NCBI GenBank assembly: GCA_028139685.1
Contig: JAOINQ010000004.1
Coordinates: forward strand, 1 to 33,171
DNA from: Betaproteobacteria bacterium
Lineage (GTDB): Bacteria > Pseudomonadota > Gammaproteobacteria > Burkholderiales > Burkholderiaceae_A
Direction of reading: 5' to 3'
Length of the DNA: 33,171 nucleotides
In this document: piece by piece, positions 18,347-26,462 of the stretch
How the letters are laid out: every line of letters begins with the position of its first letter
How positions within the stretch are numbered: the stretch's first letter is position 1
Notes under the pieces: generated by a model
The model's input: only the letters and a program-made list of their open reading frames with translations
Told to the model about the DNA's origin: nothing
The model's database searches: none
Program-made: the position numbers and the translations under genes

Positions 18347-18378
18347 GATGTGAGTAGTTCAGTTACCTGACTCACATC
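18347..18378. terminator. Possible bidirectional hairpin between convergent csp and icd
   Basis: GATGTGAGT and ACTCACATC are perfect 9-base inverted arms separated by 14 bases, located between the convergent cold-shock and icd genes. The right arm includes the icd stop codon. No T run flanks it on either strand, so it may be a 3'-end stabiliser rather than a terminator. Confidence 0.4.
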
Positions 18379-19625
18379 CGCTTTATAATCTCCGACCCAA
18401 ATTCGGAACAGCTGACTTGTTGGGACTTAGGCATTAATCTGGCAAAATCATAGGTTACCTTGCCATCGGAAATTGTCGACTCCATTGCCCTTACAATTAG
18501 GTCTGCGGACTCAGTCCAACCAATATGACGTAGCATCATTTCGGCCGAGAGAATAAGGGATCCTGGATTAACATAGTCTTTGCCTGCATACTTTGGAGCG
18601 GTTCCATGAGTCGCCTCAAAAACCGCAATATTATCGGAGAGGTTAGCTCCGGGAGCAATTCCAATACCCCCTACTTGTGCCGCTAGTGCATCAGAGATAT
18701 AGTCTCCATTAAGATTCATTGTAGCTATGACACTATACTCTTTTGGACGTAGCAAAATCTGCTGTAAAAACGCATCTGCGATAACGTCCTTTACTACTAT
18801 ATCCTCTTTTGTTTTTGGATTCTTAAATACAAGCCACCCGCCCTCTCCTAAGGGCTCGGCCTGGAACTCGTCCTTCGCTAGCGCGTACCCCCAATCACGG
18901 AATGCACCTTCAGTGAACTTCATTATATTCCCCTTATGCACCAGAGTGACAGAACTTTTATTGTTATCAATAGCGTACTGAAAGGCCTTACGGACCAATC
19001 TATTAGTACCCTCTCTAGAAATAGGTTTCACGCCCAAACCAGATGTCTCAGGAAAACGAATCTTTTTTGTACTTAGTTCATTTACGAGAAAATTGCTTAA
19101 CTTTTTCGCCTCAGCACTGCCCGATTCAAACTCTACTCCGGCATAGATGTCTTCCGAGTTTTCTCGGAAAATAACCATATCAGTATTCTGGGGCTCTCTC
19201 AAGGGACTAGGGACCCCCTTAAAGTACCGTACTGGCCTCAAACAAACGAACAAGTCTAACTGTTGCCTCAACGCAACGTTCAAAGATCTTATCCCTCCAC
19301 CCACGGGGGTTGTTAACGGTCCTTTTATAGAAACAGCGAAATCACTTAATATCTCAAGAGTTTCCTCTGGTAACCAAATATCTGGACCATATTCTCTGGT
19401 AGCTTTTTCACCGCAAAAGCTTTCAAGCCAATGAATTTTCTTGCCTCCAGCGTACGCTATTTTAACCGCTGCATCCACTACTTTTCTCATCACTGGTGTA
19501 ATATCAACACCAATACCGTCCCCTTCAATAAAAGGAATAATTGGATTGTCTGGAACCTTTAACGAAAAATCACTAGCGACCTCTATTTTCGCCCCATCGG
19601 TAGGGATTGAAATTTTATTAGCCAA
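18372..19625 (-). CDS. icd: NADP-dependent isocitrate dehydrogenase
   Basis: TCA-cycle enzyme converting isocitrate to 2-oxoglutarate with NADP. The 417-residue length matches E. coli Icd. [13 protein letters not shown] contains Ser114 at the position of the AceK-phosphorylated serine. [10 protein letters not shown] is the substrate loop. [16 protein letters not shown] carries the Lys-Tyr pair that selects NADP. The start is TTG (19623-19625) with a perfect AAGGAG 6 bases upstream; that site sits in a 13-base palindrome. The gene is divergent from the DUF192 gene and convergent with the cold-shock gene. Confidence 0.96.
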   Translation of the reverse strand: MANKISIPTDGAKIEVASDFSLKVPDNPIIPFIEGDGIGVDITPVMRKVVDAAVKIAYAGGKKIHWLESFCGEKATREYGPDIWLPEETLEILSDFAVSIKGPLTTPVGGGIRSLNVALRQQLDLFVCLRPVRYFKGVPSPLREPQNTDMVIFRENSEDIYAGVEFESGSAEAKKLSNFLVNELSTKKIRFPETSGLGVKPISREGTNRLVRKAFQYAIDNNKSSVTLVHKGNIMKFTEGAFRDWGYALAKDEFQAEPLGEGGWLVFKNPKTKEDIVVKDVIADAFLQQILLRPKEYSVIATMNLNGDYISDALAAQVGGIGIAPGANLSDNIAVFEATHGTAPKYAGKDYVNPGSLILSAEMMLRHIGWTESADLIVRAMESTISDGKVTYDFARLMPKSQQVSCSEFGSEIIKRM

Positions 19626-19638
19626 AAAGGACTCCTTT
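19626..19638. promoter_or_regulatory. Palindromic Shine-Dalgarno shared by icd and the DUF192 gene
   Basis: AAAGGACTCCTTT has perfect 6-base inverted arms around a central base. On the minus strand it supplies AAGGAG 6 bases before the icd TTG. On the plus strand it supplies AAAGGA 5 bases before a TTG at 19637. As RNA it could fold into a small hairpin hiding the ribosome-binding site. Confidence 0.6.
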
Positions 19639-20085
19639 GTTTACGCACTACTCAAATGTAATTGTATCTTTTTTCTCGCTGCTAGTTTTTTTATCACACC
19701 ATATAGTTATGGTAACAGCCCGATTGCCATCCTGGAAATAGAAAATAATGTTATCTCAGTCGAATTAGCTCGTACTAAAGAAGAACATGCACGCGGATTA
19801 ATGCACCGCAGATCTCTTGGAAAATACGATGGAATGCTATTTATCTACAAAAACAAAAAGACCTTGTGCATGTGGATGAAAAACACATTCATACCACTCA
19901 CGGTGCTTTTTATAGATGAGAGAGGTTATGTGCTAGAAACACAAGACATGGTCCCCAATACAGAAACTCCACACTGTTCACAAAGAAAAGTCAGGTTCGC
20001 CTTAGAAGTAAAGACTGAATGGTTAAAAACGACAAACATTACTCTGAAATCTCGAATAACAAACCTGAATTCTGTTGAAAATTAA
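19637..20085 (+). CDS. Secreted DUF192 family protein, start region frame-disrupted
   Basis: The DUF192 (COG1430) domain is clear: [19 protein letters not shown], then [32 protein letters not shown] and RFALEV. Function unknown; usually an exported small beta-barrel protein. It is preceded by a signal-peptide-like [15 protein letters not shown] in the same frame. However, no ATG, GTG or TTG lies in that frame between the icd start and the domain. A TTG at 19637 with AAAGGA 5 bases upstream opens in the neighbouring frame. It would join correctly by a -1 shift at the T6 tract 19669-19674, giving about 149 residues starting [17 protein letters not shown]. In-frame alternatives are TTG 19546 or ATG 19441, which overlap icd antisense and look unnatural. 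The 3' end overlaps the PuuD-like gene by 4 bases. Confidence 0.75.
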
Positions 20086-20666
20086 CCTAACCCAACATTT
20101 TGTTGAGCAACCATTAAATAAAGCATGGGCACAGAGAGCAACGTGTTTGTTCTAGACGTTAACATTGCTAATTTTGCCGATTTTGCTTTGACCTCTGGTT
20201 CAGCATCTACGATACCGAGAGCCCTTTTTTGATTTGGCCAAATAATAAACCACACGTTTATAGCCATGATAATGGCTAACCACATTCCTATTCCAATTGC
20301 CTGATAACCTTCTCCCAGCATCAAAGCGTCGTGACCGTAGCCATTTAACCAAGCAACAATGAGCCCGGTGATGACGGTGAGTAGAGCCGAGTATCTGAAC
20401 CAAAAAAGAGCCTCAGGAGCAATAACCTTAGAAATTGCCGGTTTGTGCTCATCCGAAATCTTTGGCATGGACGGAATCTGTACAAAATTAAAATACCAAA
20501 GAAGACCAATCCACATAACTCCAACCATGACATGCAACCACCTAAATACGAAGGCCAACCATGCTGGTTCTAAAAAATTTACATTGCCAAAAATCGCCAC
20601 TATGACTCCGAGCAAGACAAAACCTGCTATGACTGTCTTCGACAAAGACGATAAAATACTCCCCAT
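20082..20666 (-). CDS. PuuD-like (urate oxidase N-terminal family) membrane protein
   Basis: A 194-residue integral membrane protein with roughly five hydrophobic segments. FRWLHVMVGVMWIGLLWYFN, the QIPSMPKISDEHKPAI loop and IAPEALFWFRYSA resemble the membrane domain of PuuD-type urate hydroxylases (Urate_ox_N). The cytochrome c domain that completes a true PuuD is absent, and no purine-degradation gene is nearby. A urate-related role is therefore only a family label, and a heme-binding or electron-transfer membrane protein is also possible. A strong AGGGGGT lies before the ATG. It follows xseA by 22 bases on the same strand. Confidence 0.7.
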   Translation of the reverse strand: MGSILSSLSKTVIAGFVLLGVIVAIFGNVNFLEPAWLAFVFRWLHVMVGVMWIGLLWYFNFVQIPSMPKISDEHKPAISKVIAPEALFWFRYSALLTVITGLIVAWLNGYGHDALMLGEGYQAIGIGMWLAIIMAINVWFIIWPNQKRALGIVDAEPEVKAKSAKLAMLTSRTNTLLSVPMLYLMVAQQNVGLG

Positions 20667-20688
20667 ATAACCCCCTGTAAATTTTCTC

Positions 20689-21867
20689 TTAGTTACTCAA
20701 TACTTTTACTTTAATATGTCCATCTATAAATTTTATAGCAAGAACCTCGTCACCGTGCAATCCATGAACACTTTTTATTACTTTTTTTTTGTCTTTTGTA
20801 AAAATAACAGGATTTCTAGAAAATTTCTTATTACTTTTGTGTACCTTTTCAATTACAGACTCCATCTGAAGCAATTTTTGTTTGTGAGCACCCAAAACAC
20901 CTTGGAATACTTTAGAGGCTCTGCTTTCAAGCATTTTTAGACTACGAGTGTGCATTTCTGTTTTTTTTAATGGTTTATTTAGCAACGCTAGAACATTTTC
21001 TATTTCGTTTGTTTTTCTTATCATCAAACGATGAATTGAATTTGACAAATTGTTCGTCAACTCTCGAATTTTGATTTCGAATTTAACTTTGTTTAAAACA
21101 ATCTTTTGTATCGCTGAAGTTGGTGTCGCCACGTTGAAATCTGCGACATGATTCAGAAGTACATCATCTTTTGCATGTCCTATTGCGGAAATGATCGGTA
21201 TTTGGACTAGCCTAAATAAATTAGCCATATTTTGCGAGTTAAAAATACTTAAATCCTCATAAGACCCCCCACCTCTCGTAATAATAAGAATATCTATATC
21301 TTTATGATGACGAATTTGGTCAACACAATTTTTAAAAGACTCAAAAGCATTTTTACCTTGCATAACCGCCGGAAAAATCTTTATATTCAAATAAGGTAAT
21401 TCATCCCCTACTACCGACAAAATATCGGACAGAGCAGCGCCATCGACCGAAGTAATAATGCCTACAGATTTTATTAAAAAATCAAAATTGACAGCTTTTG
21501 TGTCCCTCAATGCCACCCCAGAGTTTGAGAACTTTTTTACCCTATTCTCTGACTCTCTAGGAATACTCGCCAAAACTTCTAACCTAGAAATCAAAATTTG
21601 GATTTCCCCAGATTTCCCAAAAACAGACACGGTACCGTTCACTTTTACTTTATCGCCTACGTTGACTGCAAAATTTTCGGCGCTTGTTGACACTTGAACA
21701 CATTTTATTCTCGAACCAACTTCATTTAAAGAGAATACTGTATATCCCTCGGCTTGATACATATCCGAGATCACCCCACGTACAGAGATCCCTGGAAACT
21801 GAAGGTTAAGACAATTTTTGAGTACCTTCGTCAATTCGGTTACCGTTAAGGCTTTTTTTTCAATCAT
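20689..21867 (-). CDS. xseA: Exodeoxyribonuclease VII large subunit
   Basis: Catalytic subunit of the ExoVII single-strand DNA exonuclease; its small subunit XseB is encoded at 31994-32260. The N-terminal OB-fold domain starts ALTVTELTKVLKNCL and includes VRGVISDM. The catalytic domain shows TRGGGSYEDLSIFN, ISAIGHAKDD and DFNVATPTSAI, all signatures of XseA. A long helical region follows, as usual, although at about 392 residues it is slightly short for the family. I start at ATG 21865-21867; a GTG two codons upstream is possible and neither has a clear ribosome-binding site. It is divergent from lpxK. Confidence 0.93.
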   Translation of the reverse strand: MIEKKALTVTELTKVLKNCLNLQFPGISVRGVISDMYQAEGYTVFSLNEVGSRIKCVQVSTSAENFAVNVGDKVKVNGTVSVFGKSGEIQILISRLEVLASIPRESENRVKKFSNSGVALRDTKAVNFDFLIKSVGIITSVDGAALSDILSVVGDELPYLNIKIFPAVMQGKNAFESFKNCVDQIRHHKDIDILIITRGGGSYEDLSIFNSQNMANLFRLVQIPIISAIGHAKDDVLLNHVADFNVATPTSAIQKIVLNKVKFEIKIRELTNNLSNSIHRLMIRKTNEIENVLALLNKPLKKTEMHTRSLKMLESRASKVFQGVLGAHKQKLLQMESVIEKVHKSNKKFSRNPVIFTKDKKKVIKSVHGLHGDEVLAIKFIDGHIKVKVLSN

Positions 21868-21900
21868 AGCCACAGTGTAGAAGCAAAAAATTTAAATAAA

Positions 21901-21929
21901 TTGACCAAAAAATAAAAGCCATCAATAAT
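21901..21929 (+). promoter_or_regulatory. Candidate sigma-70 promoter of lpxK
   Basis: TTGACC (5 of 6) and AATAAT (5 of 6) are separated by 17 bases. The expected start site, about 7 bases after the -10, falls at 21936-21937, directly before the lpxK ATG at 21938. This would give a leaderless or nearly leaderless mRNA, which fits the lack of a Shine-Dalgarno sequence. Confidence 0.5.
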
Positions 21930-21937
21930 TACGCATT

Positions 21938-23185
21938 ATGCCGCACAAAAAATTAGAGAGTCGTGTCTTAAATACCCGACAAACCATTATTTATAATTTC
22001 TCACTTAATGTACAGAAGCATTGGTATCCTAGCAGATTAAATGGCTCGTTCGATGATATAACTAATACTAGTCACGCTTCGCACAAATCAAAATTCATCA
22101 ACTATTGTATCAAATTAAGCACGAGAATCTCTTTTGTAATATGCTTACCATTTTTCCGACTAATTTCGACCGTATATAAGCGTCTTACAACAGCAAAAAA
22201 TGCTCGTAAATACGAGACTGTATCGAAACTCACCAAAATAAATAAAAGTTTTAAACTAATAACCGTCGGTAACGTTTTAGTCGGAGGAGTTGGGAAAACT
22301 CCAACAGTGCTTGCGATCACTAAACAATTTAGGTCAGAAGGCCTTAACGTAGCTGTTGTAACGAAAGGGTATGCTGGAGAAAAATTGAATCTGAACACCT
22401 CACCAGAAATCATACCTAACAATATGTCAGATTCTGAGGCTGCAAGATATTTTGGGGATGAGCCCACATTGATTTCAAGATTAAGCTCTGTTCCGGTATG
22501 CGTTGCTAAGGATAGAACTCTTGCCATCGAGTATCTTGCATCAAACAATCCAGAGTTGGATTTTATAGTTGCAGATGACGGAATACAATCGCTACATCAG
22601 TTTTCAGAAAAAAAAATATTGGTATTTGATGAGAGAATTATGGGCAACGGGTATTGTGTGCCTTATGGACCGATGAGGGAGCCATGGCCAACACCCTACT
22701 TCATCGATGCTGTTATACTCAATTTCTCCGCAAGCCATAAAATCAGAAGCTCTAGTTTAGATAAAATACTGGCAAGGGATAACGTCGGTCAAATTTTTAA
22801 ATCAAATTTAGTAATTAAATTTTGGGAAAATCTTGAAGGAAAAAGGATCGAATGTAGTAAGATATACGATCTTCCAGAAATTAAAAACAAAACCACGAAA
22901 AAGAAAGTTTTGGCTGTTGCTGGTATTGGGGCGCCGAATAAATTTTTTTGGACACTCAAATCTTTGGGTTTGGACTTTGATGCGCTACCTCTCAATAACC
23001 ATGAAAAAAATATAAACGATATAATAAATCGTTTAGATATATCTAACTATGACCTAATCCTGACAACAGAAAAAGATGGAGTCAAACTGACCCTAGAAAA
23101 TAAAGAAATCGTAAGAAAGTTGTGGAAGCTAATAACACAGTTACATTTACCAGATGATTTTTACCAAAAATTAATTGAGGAGTAA
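21938..23185 (+). CDS. lpxK: Tetraacyldisaccharide 4'-kinase
   Basis: Sixth step of lipid A synthesis: phosphorylates the 4' position of the disaccharide at the inner membrane. The P-loop GNVLVGGVGKT lies at about 111-121, followed by VVTKGYAGE. ADDGIQSLHQ, FDERIMGNGYCVPYGPMREP and TTEKDGVKL are all LpxK hallmarks. At 415 residues it is longer than the usual 320-350. The excess is N-terminal: residues 1-20 and a hydrophilic insert between the conserved KHWYPSRLN and the membrane-associated helix at about 55-80. No other start codon is available in frame. It leads the lpxK-Trm112-kdsB-adk run. Confidence 0.93.
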   Translation: MPHKKLESRVLNTRQTIIYNFSLNVQKHWYPSRLNGSFDDITNTSHASHKSKFINYCIKLSTRISFVICLPFFRLISTVYKRLTTAKNARKYETVSKLTKINKSFKLITVGNVLVGGVGKTPTVLAITKQFRSEGLNVAVVTKGYAGEKLNLNTSPEIIPNNMSDSEAARYFGDEPTLISRLSSVPVCVAKDRTLAIEYLASNNPELDFIVADDGIQSLHQFSEKKILVFDERIMGNGYCVPYGPMREPWPTPYFIDAVILNFSASHKIRSSSLDKILARDNVGQIFKSNLVIKFWENLEGKRIECSKIYDLPEIKNKTTKKKVLAVAGIGAPNKFFWTLKSLGLDFDALPLNNHEKNINDIINRLDISNYDLILTTEKDGVKLTLENKEIVRKLWKLITQLHLPDDFYQKLIEE

Positions 23186-23191
23186 AGATTC

Positions 23192-23368
23192 ATGGATCCG
23201 AAACTTATTGAAATTTTAATATGCCCGATAACAGCCAAACGACTTCGATTGAGTAAGGATAAAAAACTATTAGTAACGATTGACGAAAAATTAGCGTATC
23301 CCATCATCGACGGGATTCCTAGATTATCACCAGAGGACGCGATCGATGATTTTAAAAAAAGAAAATAA
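23192..23368 (+). CDS. Trm112/YcaR-like small protein (UPF0434)
   Basis: A 58-residue protein starting MDPKLIEILICPITAKRLRL and containing LAYPIIDGIPRL, the two conserved blocks of the Trm112/YcaR family. It has one cysteine (CPIT) in place of the CxxC zinc knuckle of E. coli YcaR; as I recall, variants with threonine there are common. Function in bacteria is unclear. It sits between lpxK and kdsB, as in many proteobacteria. GAGGAG is 8-9 bases before the ATG. It overlaps kdsB by 23 bases. Confidence 0.88.
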   Translation: MDPKLIEILICPITAKRLRLSKDKKLLVTIDEKLAYPIIDGIPRLSPEDAIDDFKKRK

Positions 23369-24134
23369 TGATGTTAATTTTTGGGTAGTAATCCCAGCAA
23401 GACTTAAGTCAACAAGATTTCCAGAAAAAATGCTTGCTAATATATTAGGCAAGTCAATGATCAGCAGAGTGGTAGAAAAAGCAATGATTAGTGGAGCATC
23501 TAGAGTCATAGTTGCTACGGACAGTGAAAAAATCAAAAACGCCATATCGACGTATAATGCCGACTGCATTATGACATCAGAAGATCATCCGACTGGCTCA
23601 GACCGTATTTGCGAAGCATTAGAAAAAGCGGGTGCAGATTCTAATCAAGTAATCGTTAATCTTCAGGGTGATGAACCCTTAATAAGCCCTGACACTGTGA
23701 AACATCTCGCACTTCTAAAAGCAAATTGTCTCGAGGACGTAACTACCGTTGTTTCCAAATTCGATTCAGCCGAAGAGATAGTTAATCCAAATTGTGTCAA
23801 AGTTGTTACCACAGAGGGTAATCAGGCATTATATTTTTCTAGAGCTATGATTCCATTTGACAGAGACGCTAGTATAGCTCCTGCGAACGCTAAAGAATCT
23901 TCTTATCTAAAGCATATTGGAATATACTCGTTCTATGCTGGTTCTTTGAAGGAGTATGTCGCGAATGGAGAGTGCAATTTGGAAAAATTGGAAAAACTCG
24001 AACAACTTAGGTGGCTTTGGATGGGAAAAAAAATCAAAGTTTTGCGCGACGACTTTTCAGGTTCTGCGGGAATCGATACACAAGAGGATTTAGAGAGAGT
24101 TGAAGCTTACTTGACCAAACTTAAAAATAATTAA
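23346..24134 (+). CDS. kdsB: 3-deoxy-manno-octulosonate cytidylyltransferase (CMP-Kdo synthetase)
   Basis: Activates Kdo with CTP to CMP-Kdo for lipopolysaccharide inner core synthesis in the cytoplasm. The 262-residue protein shows VVIPARLKSTRFPEKML, IVATDSEKI, TSEDHPTGSDRICEA, VNLQGDEPLI and YFSRAMIPFDRD, with KHIGIYSF towards the C-terminus, all typical of KdsB. ATG 23346 has AGAGGA 8-9 bases upstream and lies inside the previous gene. No other start is in frame before the conserved domain. Confidence 0.95.
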   Translation: MILKKENNDVNFWVVIPARLKSTRFPEKMLANILGKSMISRVVEKAMISGASRVIVATDSEKIKNAISTYNADCIMTSEDHPTGSDRICEALEKAGADSNQVIVNLQGDEPLISPDTVKHLALLKANCLEDVTTVVSKFDSAEEIVNPNCVKVVTTEGNQALYFSRAMIPFDRDASIAPANAKESSYLKHIGIYSFYAGSLKEYVANGECNLEKLEKLEQLRWLWMGKKIKVLRDDFSGSAGIDTQEDLERVEAYLTKLKNN

Positions 24135-24146
24135 AAGGAACCATTT

Positions 24147-24806
24147 ATGCGAATAATTTTACTAGGAGCACCAGGGGCTGGGAAAGGAACGCAAGCTCAA
24201 GCAATTTGCGACCATCTAAACATCCCTCAAATTTCAACCGGTGATATGTTAAGGGGGGAAATTAAAAGTGGATCTGACTTAGGAAATCAGGCTAAGTCCA
24301 TTATGGATGCAGGTAAGTTAGTTGATGATGAACTAATCATCAAACTCGTTACAAAACGAATAAACGTAGATGATTGTAAAAACGGCTATCTATTCGATGG
24401 TTTCCCGCGAACAATACCTCAGGCACAATCTTTGCGATTGGCGAATATTCATATCGATCTCATCTTGAATATTCTCGTGGATGAAGCCGATATAGTAAAA
24501 CGTATCACAGGTAGAAGGGTTCATCCTGCCAGTGGTAGAACTTACCATGTAGAGTATAATCCTCCAAAAATGCCCGAAAAGGACGATGTAACTGGAGACG
24601 ATTTGATTCAACGAGATGACGATACGGAAAAAACCGTGAGAAAGCGGCTCTCGGTTTATCACGAGCAAACTGAGCCTTTGATTACTTTTTATAAGTCTTG
24701 GAAACAAAAAAATGACGAAGCTCCAAAATTCATAGATGTACCTGGAAATGGCAACATTTCGGAGATAAGCCAAAGAATAATAACTAGAATTGAACAAAAT
24801 CAGTAG
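24147..24806 (+). CDS. adk: Adenylate kinase
   Basis: Interconverts ATP + AMP and 2 ADP. The 219-residue long-form enzyme has P-loop [14 protein letters not shown] (about 5-18), the AMP-binding [10 protein letters not shown], and [14 protein letters not shown] with the conserved Arg. The LID domain starts [13 protein letters not shown] and carries no zinc cysteines, as in Gram-negative enzymes. AAAGGA precedes the ATG. It is 12 bases after kdsB and convergent with the DUF3579-like gene, 14 bases away. Confidence 0.97.
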   Translation: MRIILLGAPGAGKGTQAQAICDHLNIPQISTGDMLRGEIKSGSDLGNQAKSIMDAGKLVDDELIIKLVTKRINVDDCKNGYLFDGFPRTIPQAQSLRLANIHIDLILNILVDEADIVKRITGRRVHPASGRTYHVEYNPPKMPEKDDVTGDDLIQRDDDTEKTVRKRLSVYHEQTEPLITFYKSWKQKNDEAPKFIDVPGNGNISEISQRIITRIEQNQ

Positions 24807-24820
24807 ATATCGTTACACCA

Positions 24821-25159
24821 TCACTTTTTAATTGCATCTTTTGAAAATATTTCTGAATAGCTCATTTTGTCTGTTTTCAGATCATTTTCTTTAATAAAAT
24901 TCAAGACAAATTCCCATGCCAATGGCTCAATGCCATTAAGCTGTTCTAACGCCACTACAACTCTTTCGTCTTTATAAGTAGTTGGAAAAACTAAATCAGA
25001 GTATCCCATACCCTTTTGAATATTAACTCGTTCTCCCGAAGCCTGGTAAGTGGTGTCATATGGAGCCATCACTCCACAAAATCTCTCAATCCAGTCACTT
25101 GGGCGAAATTTTTCACCTGTGCTAGTAACACCAAAAATTATTAAGACGCAATTTTCCAT
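24821..25159 (-). CDS. Small protein of unknown function, DUF3579-like
   Basis: A soluble protein of 112 residues with no signal peptide or membrane segment. FGVTSTGEKFRPSDWIERFC near the N-terminus and EPLAWEFVLNFIKENDL near the C-terminus resemble the DUF3579 family, which I recall from betaproteobacteria next to arginine genes. That is the main reason for the label; no function is known to me. It is divergent from argD and convergent with adk. Confidence 0.75.
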   Translation of the reverse strand: MENCVLIIFGVTSTGEKFRPSDWIERFCGVMAPYDTTYQASGERVNIQKGMGYSDLVFPTTYKDERVVVALEQLNGIEPLAWEFVLNFIKENDLKTDKMSYSEIFSKDAIKK

Positions 25160-25166
25160 AGTTAAC

Positions 25167-25187
25167 CTGCTTAATTAATCTGCTTAA
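25167..25187. repeat. Short direct repeat upstream of argD
   Basis: CTGCTTAA occurs twice, 13 bases apart, separated by TTAAT, in the space between the divergent DUF3579-like gene and argD. It does not match the ArgR box I know. It could be an operator or chance in AT-rich DNA. Confidence 0.35.
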
Positions 25188-25274
25188 ATTACATCATTAC
25201 GTATCAGCAATGTAAAATACTATCGAATATTGGCTACAAAATCGTTAAAATATAAACTTTTTTCAGGAACCAGC

Positions 25275-26462
25275 TTGAGAGATAACCAGAAAACTTATTT
25301 AATACAGAATTATAAACGTCAGGAATTTAGCCCCTCTAAAGGTAGGGGTTGTTGGTTATACGACGAGGAAAAAAACAGGTATTTGGACGGGTTAAGTGGG
25401 ATAGCAGTAAATACTCTGGGACACAACCATAAGAAACTTGTAAAGGCAATATCAAATCAGGCTCGAAATCTATTACACGTCTCAAATCTTTATAAAATCC
25501 AACTGCAAGAGCAACTTGCTAAAAGATTAGCAGAGTTGACTGGTCTTGATAAATCTTTTTACTGTAATTCAGGGTTAGAAGCTAATGAAGCTGCCTTAAA
25601 AGTTGCTAGGAAATTTGGGATAAAGAAAGGAATCAAAAAACCCAAAATTATTGTCTTCGAAAATGCATTTCACGGAAGATCTTTTGCAACCATGTCGGCT
25701 TCTTCGGGGAGACAGGGTAAATCAATGTTTGGCGAAACTTTTTCAGGTTTTGTTAGAGCTCCAATTAATGACATAGAGGCTATTCTTGCTATAGAGAAAA
25801 ATAATCCTGATATTGCAGCGGTGATGCTCGAGCCGATTCAAGGCGAGGGTGGAATTAATATCAGTAAAAATAATTTTTTAAAAAAAATCCGCAAACTTTG
25901 TACCTCTAACAAATGGTTACTAATTTTTGACGAAGTACAATGCGGGATCGGCCGAACAGGGAATTGGTTCGCATTTCAAAAAGCGGGAATAAAACCTGAC
26001 GTACTTACTCTCGCAAAAGGATTAGGCTCTGGCGTTCCGATCGGTGCTTTGCTGGTAAAAGGAAAATATTCCGATATCCTTGGTCCGGGAGACCATGGTT
26101 CAACATTTGGTGGCAATCCGTTAGCAATGCAGGCTGGATTAACCACCCTTGACATTATCGAAGAAGAAAAACTTCTCGAAAATGCAACAAATAGAGGAAA
26201 TCAAATTGTCAAAAGTTTAAATTACGAGCTAAAAAACTATTCGGACATTTTAAGTATTCGTGGGGTTGGTCTTATGATAGGTATACAATTAAAAGTTGAT
26301 TGTAGCCAGATTACAAAGATCGCTCTAGACAATGGTTTATTGGTTAATGTCACGAATTCCAACGTGATTAGATTACTTCCTCCGCTTATAATTAGCCATA
26401 AAGAGGTTGAAATTTTGCTGGCCAAGCTAATTTTATCGATTAAAACGTTTTTTGAAAAATGA
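25275..26462 (+). CDS. argD: Acetylornithine aminotransferase
   Basis: PLP enzyme of arginine synthesis, converting N-acetylglutamate semialdehyde to N-acetylornithine. Class III aminotransferase motifs are YLDGLSGIAVNTLGHNH, CNSGLEANEAALKVAR, FHGRSFATM, IFDEVQCGIGRTG, and TLAKGLGSGVPIGA with the PLP lysine. The open frame has no ATG start. TTG 25275 has AGGAA 5 bases upstream and gives a normal N-terminus; TTG 25230 would add 15 residues but lacks a ribosome-binding site. Succinyldiaminopimelate aminotransferase activity is also possible for this family. The stop overlaps the argF ATG as ATGA. Confidence 0.92.
   Translation: MRDNQKTYLIQNYKRQEFSPSKGRGCWLYDEEKNRYLDGLSGIAVNTLGHNHKKLVKAISNQARNLLHVSNLYKIQLQEQLAKRLAELTGLDKSFYCNSGLEANEAALKVARKFGIKKGIKKPKIIVFENAFHGRSFATMSASSGRQGKSMFGETFSGFVRAPINDIEAILAIEKNNPDIAAVMLEPIQGEGGINISKNNFLKKIRKLCTSNKWLLIFDEVQCGIGRTGNWFAFQKAGIKPDVLTLAKGLGSGVPIGALLVKGKYSDILGPGDHGSTFGGNPLAMQAGLTTLDIIEEEKLLENATNRGNQIVKSLNYELKNYSDILSIRGVGLMIGIQLKVDCSQITKIALDNGLLVNVTNSNVIRLLPPLIISHKEVEILLAKLILSIKTFFEK

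Noticed and set aside
19441..19636. DUF192 start at ATG 19441 or TTG 19546 inside icd antisense
   Set aside because: Both would put a long unrelated tail before the signal peptide and overlap the conserved icd N-terminus; the AAAAGGA before 19546 is explained by icd codons.
23192..23368. Loss of zinc cysteines in the Trm112-like protein as an anomaly
   Set aside because: Variants with CPxT in place of CPxC are, as I recall, common in this family, so it is not unusual.
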